Part shown: piece by piece, positions 58,617 through 64,000 of the stretch | How positions within the stretch are numbered: the first letter of the stretch is position 1 | Layout of the letters: each line of letters begins with the position of its first letter | NCBI GenBank assembly: GCA_009739215.1 | Contig: VSJF01000004.1 | Location: 1,736,001 to 1,800,000 of the forward strand | Length of the DNA stretch: 64,000 bases | Direction: 5' to 3' | From: Floccularia luteovirens | Taxonomy: Eukaryota; Basidiomycota; Agaricomycetes; Agaricales; Squamanitaceae | Notes under the pieces: generated by a model | Databases searched by the model: none | What the model was told of the DNA's origin: nothing | Seen by the model: only the letters and a program-made list of their open reading frames with translations | Made by a program: the position numbers and the translations under genes

Positions 58617-58973
58617 GATGAAGAGCCAAGGTCAAAAAGTAGAATGGAAGATATCAGCGGAGTAAATGAAGATGAAGATATCCATAGGTTATGATTAAAA
58701 TGAATTCTTAAGTTTGACACCCTCGGCAAGAATGCAAGCAGGTTGTTCACATTGAATTTCGATTTTCTTGACACACGTGCTCTCACAGAATCGTTCATAA
58801 GAGGCGGAGAGTGCAACAATACCATCACAGCCTACATCGATAATCTCTTATACAAGCCTGTATCGGATTAAAATTTGTTATGCTGATCCCTATCGTATAC
58901 TTTTATATAAATATGATCTGGCCAGCTGTCCTACTCTACCCCAAGTGTCAGGCTCTACGAACGTGCGTCAAAA
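58617..58973. promoter_or_regulatory. PHO81 promoter region and spacer to PEX12
   Basis: 357 bases between the PHO81 start and the PEX12 stop. The notable content is a CACGTG at 58774-58779. No coding sequence. Confidence 0.45.
58774..58779. promoter_or_regulatory. CACGTG element, candidate Pho4-type site
   Basis: Exact CACGTG core about 158 bases upstream of the PHO81-like start codon (context ACACACGTGCTC). In Saccharomyces, Pho4 binds CACGTG in phosphate-regulated promoters including PHO81. Whether the bHLH regulator is conserved here is unknown. Confidence 0.45.
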
Positions 58974-60348
58974 TTACACCAGAACTTTACGCAGCTGCCA
59001 TACTCGAGCCGGAAGCAGCGTTATTGGACATTTTCCGTGCTTCTCCACATGATCATACGCGCAGCGGTAACAAAACACATATCCAGATGGCAATGCCGTG
59101 GCATTATTTATATTATTGTGGCAAATTGGACATTTACCATATGCCCCTCTGTCGAACGGAATTCCCTGTGGATGAGGTGAAAGCATGCGCGGAGGCGGAA
59201 CAGGTGGTCCAAGAGGAGAACTGGACAGAGTCCTAGCGGGGGAACCTGGAGAATACCACCATTCAAGAAATTTGATAAAGAATATAGCAGTAGGTAGCAA
59301 GAGCCTCAGTGATTCGAGTAGTAGTCGCGGTGAATTAGCTGCAAAATGACGAAGCTTCGAGATGACATTCATGTTTTCCGGTCGGGATATTTGTTTCTCA
59401 GCTGCTAGACTTGCAGCGCGCTATGGTCACTTCAGTTGACAAGACCACTTGTATAGTGTATGTAAAACTCACGAAATCATCTATACCAAGACGTCTCAAG
59501 TCAACACCTATCCAGCGTAACCATGGCCGATAAAATTGTGTACGATCGAACAGGTATGCGACGTTCCAAATGAGCAGCCACATTTCAAAAGAAGTATTTA
59601 CCCAGGGATATAGCTTTTTGAATACTCGTCTAAAGCGGCCCCTTAAGCTCTACCCCGGAGAATTAGTAAAATAACAAAGCCACTATTGTCATACATACCT
59701 GATCTGTCAAAGCCTGCAGTTGTCTTGCGTCCATGCCCTCATCAAGAATATCGGAGCTGACACCACCACCAAGTTCCTCGAAATAATCCTGCGCCTTTGC
59801 CCTAAGATAAGGTACACCAACCTGCATACATATTGAGATACAGTTTGTAATGTGATAATCGATACAACATACGAGGAATACTAAGGAACGCCAAATTTCT
59901 TGATTTCGTAGGCGTTCTTGCAAAGGTATACCACCAACGGCAGCCTTCATCCTTTCCGTTTCTATGAATGGCTTTCTCCTGCGTTTCAGGCCATAGAAAT
60001 TCTCCGAGAATGAGGCGTCTTGATAGAGCCGTGCTTAGATTTCGAATATGGAATGGACGATCAATATAAGCTTACTATGTTTCTTAAGATAATAACGTTC
60101 CACAACAAGCATTATTGCAGCGTAGAATTCTTCATGTCGGTTCACAATCCGCAGTAGATAGCGCGGATAACTTTGGGCAAAGACCTGTGCTAGAATCAGT
60201 TATGAGAAAATTCTGACGCACTTCATACACTCACTGCTAGGACGTATTTTAGAGCTGGTTGTAAGAGGTCTCGAAGTTGTTCCTGTGCTACCAGCTCGAA
60301 TAGTGAAGGCTTGAGAGGATCTGCGCCAACGTCATTGAAAAATTCCAT
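58974..60348 (-). CDS. PEX12: Peroxisome assembly protein PEX12 (RING peroxin)
   Basis: RING E3 component of the peroxisomal PEX2-PEX10-PEX12 complex that ubiquitinates the import receptor PEX5. Starts MEFFNDVGADPLKPSLFELV (60348), matching the conserved PEX12 N-terminus, then AQEQLRDLLQPALKYVLAVF and SYPRYLLRIVNRHEEFYA. Introns separate FSENFYGLKRRRKPFIETER, LQERLRNQEIWRSLVFL, VGVPYLRAKAQDYFEELGGG and WLLIWNVAYLFDRTQFYRPW. The last exon has ESLRLLLPTAIFFIKFLEWW (membrane segment) and the zinc-binding end: CPICHNNINNATALPSGYVF, CYRCAYDHVEKHGKCPITLL. This is the incomplete RING (single Cys4 zinc site) typical of PEX12. Ends RKVLV. Five or six introns. Confidence 0.93.
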
Positions 60349-60786
60349 TATATATCGAAAACGAGAGGTGAAGAGCTATGTAACCTGGTGTCCGCAATCG
60401 CCGCCAGTGTCGGAAGCAAATATTCCGTGACTTGGGGAAGCGTGTGGGACGCTCTAGAAGTCACCCGGTTGCTAGTTGGTCTGAACCTCCATATGATTGA
60501 TTCCTTCTCACATTGTCGGGACATGTTGCCAAACGAATAAGCAAGAAGGTAGATATACCACACAAAGTACACTCAATGCCTCGTTGTGTATCCGTGGCTA
60601 CTGGCTGGAATACACCCCGCTTACACACCCCTTGCCCATGGACACATTTATTTGCTTTGGGGTTTCTCACTCCCTTTGTCTTGATTGGCACCTCCACCCC
60701 GATTTTACATGATCACAATCGATTGTATCGCACTTTTGTGTACCAAGTAGAGAAAACAAATTACTCCGCTTGACTATCCCAGTCTT
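60349..60786. other. Divergent spacer between PEX12 and HbpS-like gene
   Basis: 440 bases, no credible gene despite open frames on the plus strand around 60500-60780. Contains two promoters by position. Confidence 0.35.
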
Positions 60787-61623
60787 ATGTTCAACGGATT
60801 TCACAATATGCCTCCCAGTGACGCTGAACTTGCAACGGAATCCCTTAACGAGGAGGGAAAATATCATTTCTCATCATTCAATGCTTCAGATGCGGTTACC
60901 CTCGTCAGTCTATTAATCTTTCGTGATATTATGCTTCTGCCAGTTGAAACTTGCCACAGGGCCTCTCAATACGGAAACGCTTTAGAGCTTCATCTCGACA
61001 CTCTAAGGGTAAAGGACTCGTAATATCCATACAAACTATTGCGGGTCACACCCTCTTTTCCTGTACTGTTGGAGACTTGGGACATGTCAGTGGGGTTGGG
61101 GATGTTAGCATGGATAGTTGGGCTTGCCTTGAGGGGATGATTAATGTTGTACGACGGACAGGCCATTCGAGCTATTATGTTGAAAAAGGAATGAGCGCCA
61201 TGGGCAAGACTCCCAAACAATTGGGAATGCAAGGAGAATTTAGAATCAATGGTGGAGGTACGTTGTCAAATGTCATTTATTGCACAAAAACAATTAGATT
61301 TATATATCTTATAGCTTTTCCGATATGGTTAGAGGTATTGATATATGAATGGCTTAATCCGCACAAGATTTCTTAAAGATTACCCAGAATGCTCCTTGCT
61401 GTCCGATTGCAGTCGCTGCATGTTACTCAGGTTCCTCGCACGACGACCATGCAGTAAGTTTTCGACCATCGGTACGCTTGCTTTTGTGCTGAAAAGACTG
61501 TATTACCAGCTCGTCACAACAACGATCAGAGACTATCTGAACAAACAACATAGGAACAGCCAAGGACCAGGAACAACGATCCCCACAATGCCTATGCCTC
61601 AAAGAGAAAGTAATGTGTGTTGA
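60787..61623 (+). CDS. HbpS/GlcG-like (UPF0303, YBR137W-type) protein
   Basis: Small single-domain protein of the family annotated as haem-degrading domain (HbpS-like)/UPF0303; yeast YBR137W is linked to tail-anchored protein insertion, though its chemistry is unclear. MFNGFHNMPPSDAELATESL starts at 60787; an in-frame ATG at 60808 is also possible. The core reads YHFSSFNASDAVTL, then after an intron the conserved LRKRF-like RKRFRASSRHSKGKGLVIS, IQTIAGHTLFSCTVGD, LGHVSGVGDVSMDSWACLEG and VVRRTGHSSYYVEKGMSAMG. FRINGG joins over an intron (about 61259-61315) to AFPIWLE, then ITQNAPCCPIAVAACYSG with SSHDDHA. The last exon (acceptor just before 61510) reads LVTTTIRDYLNKQH and a Pro/Thr-rich tail ending ESNVC. 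All introns close in frame. Confidence 0.82.
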
Positions 61624-61835
61624 AATATTGTGTTGCATACACAAGGAGATATCTAAAACACTCTGGTTAGGAATGGTTGCCAGATCCTGAACGGCAAAGT
61701 GAATTCCATCGACCAACGGAATCCCTTTTCAACAATCATGACGAACATTGAAGACAGGCGATACATACTTCAATGTAATTACTGAGTCGAGTATTGATAA
61801 AGATCAATAAATAACAATAGTAAAAGATATACAGA

Positions 61836-62507
61836 TCAATCAACACGTTCTTCGACATGGGTTGCATCCTCCTGAGGGTAGGTTATAACACGAACCATTT
61901 CTGGTTTCAATGTGAATTTGTTAGGCAGCTTGAATACCATAAGAAAGCTACTGACCATGTCGCAAAAATATTTGACGTTGCCCTTGAGGAGAAGATGCAT
62001 CTGCTCCAGGTTCAGGCTCTCGTAGTTCGAAGGCGGCTTCAACGTAGAGCTTTGTACCCTTTTTCAGAGTGCGAAGAAAATTGCTGGAATAGTCTTGGAA
62101 CGAAAATACTCTGTGGAATGATGATGTTGACGGACGACGTTCTTTTATACCTCTTAGCCGGTGTGGGTTTAGAAAGCGGAAGAAACGTACCTCCATTTGC
62201 GTCTGGTGGTGGAGGTGGATAGTTGCGAGTAGCAACGGTATACCTATTTTCTGATTCAGGAGTGAAACAAGATCTTACAATGTTTGAGGACGCACACTAC
62301 GTATTCTTTGTCATTTTTGCTCTGCCTAACCTCTGGGTCTCTGATCAAGTTTCCAATGAGGGTGAGCTTGCAGAGGTCTGCGGAACGAATAGAACTGGTT
62401 GAGAATGCCTGAAATTTTGCGCGTTAGTTGGTGGATATGACGTGTACAATCAAACCTACGCGTCGAGAGGCAGCTTTGGAGGCAGCTGTACGAATAACAC
62501 CGAACAT
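61836..62507 (-). CDS. RIM1: Mitochondrial single-stranded DNA-binding protein
   Basis: OB-fold protein that coats single-stranded mtDNA. MFGVIRTAASKAASRRA begins at 62507 and, with FSTSSIRSA, forms a typical mitochondrial presequence containing an Arg/Ser cleavage-like site. A 51-nt intron lies inside the presequence. The OB-fold starts DLCKLTLIGNLIRDPEVRQS (compare the bacterial/mitochondrial SSB VxLIGxLxxDPE). An intron of 52 nt restores YVVYTVATRNYPPPPPDANG, and a very short 41-nt intron (ending GAG) restores GIKERRPSTSSFHRVFSF. FQDYSSNFLRTLKKGTKLYV and EAAFELREPEPGADASS follow. A last intron (about 61901-61954) joins LRHGEMVRVITYPQEDATHV, ending EERVD. The splice model is my own; both central introns are inferred from frame. 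Confidence 0.82.
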
Positions 62508-62688
62508 ATTGAATACGAGGCAAGACAAATTAAATGAACAAGAAAATTAAAACAAAAATAAAGGTTTACTGCGGTATTTTTGGTTGTTTGTTCAGACATT
62601 TCAAATAAATGGTTCTGATTCCTAAACATTATAGTAACTGAACACCAACTCTCAATCTTACACATTATCAAACGAACAAGCCACTAAT

Positions 62689-64000
62689 ATGTCAAGGCAC
62701 AGACATATTCGTAAAATGAACTTAGATGGTGTGGAACCAGCATGTATACAAAGTAGTGCAGCGTTTATTGAACACCAACCTCTTCCCAGATGAACTTGCT
62801 GATTACGACGATGCAACACCTGAACAGGAAGGTATTACGGAATTGACCTGCTTGCATTTTATCTATCCTGACTCCTCATAGCACTGTTAATCGATGGCCT
62901 AGAACAAGTCCGAGATGTGATTGGGAGCGAGACAGTCTCGGGCCTCTCCGATAAGATGATTCAGGAGGTTTTGTGGGAATATTTTTTCGATGTAGAGAAG
63001 ACCATTCAATGGGCACTTAGTGCGTCGAAGTATCATTAGTGGGGTTTTTGCCATACTAATGCCTTCATGAAGAGGAGCAAGAACGAAGAAGTTTAGCTAA
63101 GGAGCGGAAAGGTAAGTTATACTCTTGAACTTTTATTTCATCTATTTCCCTTTCTACCCCTTCTCGCTTCCTCTCGCGATGGTTCTATGATTGTGTTGGT
63201 ATATCGCGTCATTTATATCGATGAGAAGGTGCATCTCTTAGCAGATACTGCCCTCTTGCAAGCTGTCAACAACAATTACTCAACATGATATACCAGATTC
63301 ACCAGAGAAGTACTTGCCACCCCTTCCAGGTGCCCATCTGGATATGTCCTCGCCTCAGCTTGATCATGAGGAGGATTCTCTTTCGGGGGAAATGACGGCA
63401 GAGCCTGAGGTCCGTTCTCGACTCCCTCTCATTGTTATCGCACAGCAGCAACAGGGCTATGGCCCCGAGGGCCCACAATCACCTATTGGGTCTCCTCCAA
63501 GATACCGCCTTAGCACAATTACAGAAAGAACGGAGCGGACAGAACAGACACCGCAGTGGCAACCTAGAAGGCATCTTCCCCTGCCAGAGAACCATCGTAT
63601 CTCAACATCCAGTCTGGAGACATCTTACGGAGAAATTATTGGTAAGTAATAACATGTTAAGCATTCAAAGACGCTTCGAAATTGACTGTATGAACAAAGA
63701 TGTACCAGCTCCACAAGCATCCACCGCTGTCGATCCTTATTTCACCCCAAGATCATCTTCGAGATCCCTGTATGACCTTCCTCGCCCTAAATCATCTTCT
63801 CTGTCTCAAACCTCTGGCACTCCCCCCCCTAAAACACCCACCGAGCTCCCTTCCTCAGAAGGTATGCCAGACATTCCAGACTTCAACTCCAAGTCGACCC
63901 TACCAGTTACCGGATCTCATCCCCAAGGTGCCAAGCAATCTAAATTGTCGAAGCTAGCAAGCTCCAGGACGAGTAGTCTCAGTACCAGAAGCGAGAGTTC
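62689..64000 (+). CDS. HBS1: HBS1-like translational GTPase, N-terminal region only
   Basis: HBS1 is the eRF3-like GTPase that works with Dom34/Pelota to rescue stalled ribosomes. Only the N-terminal, non-GTPase part is in the window. MSRHRHIRKMNLD (62689) is followed, after a short intron, by DELADYDDATPEQE. The next exon has the HBS1 N-terminal helical domain ALLIDGLEQVRDVIGSET, LSDKMIQEVLWEYFFDVEK and TIQWAL, then KEQERRSLAKERK. A 194-nt intron (about 63113-63306) leads to EKYLPPLPGAHLDM, STITERTERTEQTP and LETSYGEIIG, then a Ser/Pro-rich disordered linker (YFTPRSSSRSLYDLPRPKS). The gene continues past 64000, so GTPase motifs cannot be checked. Identification rests on the MSRHR start and UBA-like helical block plus linker style. 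Confidence 0.75.

Noticed and set aside
1..64000. CRISPR arrays, rRNA genes, prophage or prokaryotic operons
   Set aside because: No regularly spaced repeats, rRNA motifs or polycistronic arrangement; intron-rich fungal genes throughout.

Overview
The window is a gene-dense piece of nuclear DNA from a filamentous basidiomycete, most likely an agaricomycete mushroom (Agaricales is my guess). Evidence: nearly every gene is split by many short introns (about 41-60 nt, GT...AG, often with a CTNAC/CTGAC-like branch point), intergenic spacers are short, both strands are used freely, and the gene set contains families typical of mushrooms (a DUF6534 membrane protein, a basidiomycete-type P450, berberine-bridge-like FAD oxidoreductases). 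I found no prokaryotic operon logic, CRISPR array, tRNA or rRNA. Coding spans run from start codon to stop codon and include introns.

Layout. 1-5 kb: a BEM1/SCD2 polarity scaffold (minus, cut by the window edge) divergent from CCR4-NOT subunit NOT3/5. 5-8.7 kb: mitochondrial ribosomal bL12m and a heavily split DUF6534 membrane protein. 9.8-12 kb: a cytochrome P450 with a puzzling haem-binding loop. 12-21.8 kb: a SHG1-like COMPASS subunit, uroporphyrinogen decarboxylase, CDC14 phosphatase divergent from an APSES/ankyrin MBF transcription factor, and mitochondrial uL24m. 22-25 kb: an equilibrative nucleoside transporter and a conserved mushroom protein of unknown role. 26-31.5 kb: the most accessory-looking part, with two paralogous FAD-linked oxidoreductases in tandem separated by a MITE-like element with long terminal inverted repeats, followed closely by a small SnoaL/NTF2-like protein. 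32-43 kb: the replication checkpoint mediator MRC1, a small membrane protein, tafazzin, a CAX-type cation/proton exchanger and a doubtful small gene. 43-64 kb: THO2, GTP cyclohydrolase I, an ABC half transporter, a PHO81-like SPX/ankyrin/GDPD protein, PEX12, a HbpS/YBR137W-like protein, mitochondrial single-stranded DNA-binding protein and the start of HBS1.

Most of the window is core housekeeping: cell cycle and replication (CDC14, MBF factor, MRC1), RNA metabolism (NOT3, THO2, HBS1), chromatin (SHG1), mitochondria (bL12m, uL24m, tafazzin, mtSSB) and cofactor synthesis (haem, tetrahydropterin/folate). These genes are interleaved rather than organised as a pathway. The only plausible functional mini-cluster is the FAD oxidoreductase pair plus the SnoaL-like gene. 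Promoters show a recurring CACGTG-type element, including one upstream of the PHO81 homologue, and an MCB box (ACGCGT) lies between CDC14 and the MBF factor gene. I did not find convincing evidence of an entirely new system. The best leads are the MITE-like element, the oxidoreductase mini-cluster, the P450 haem-loop anomaly and a reading-frame discontinuity in the ABC transporter.
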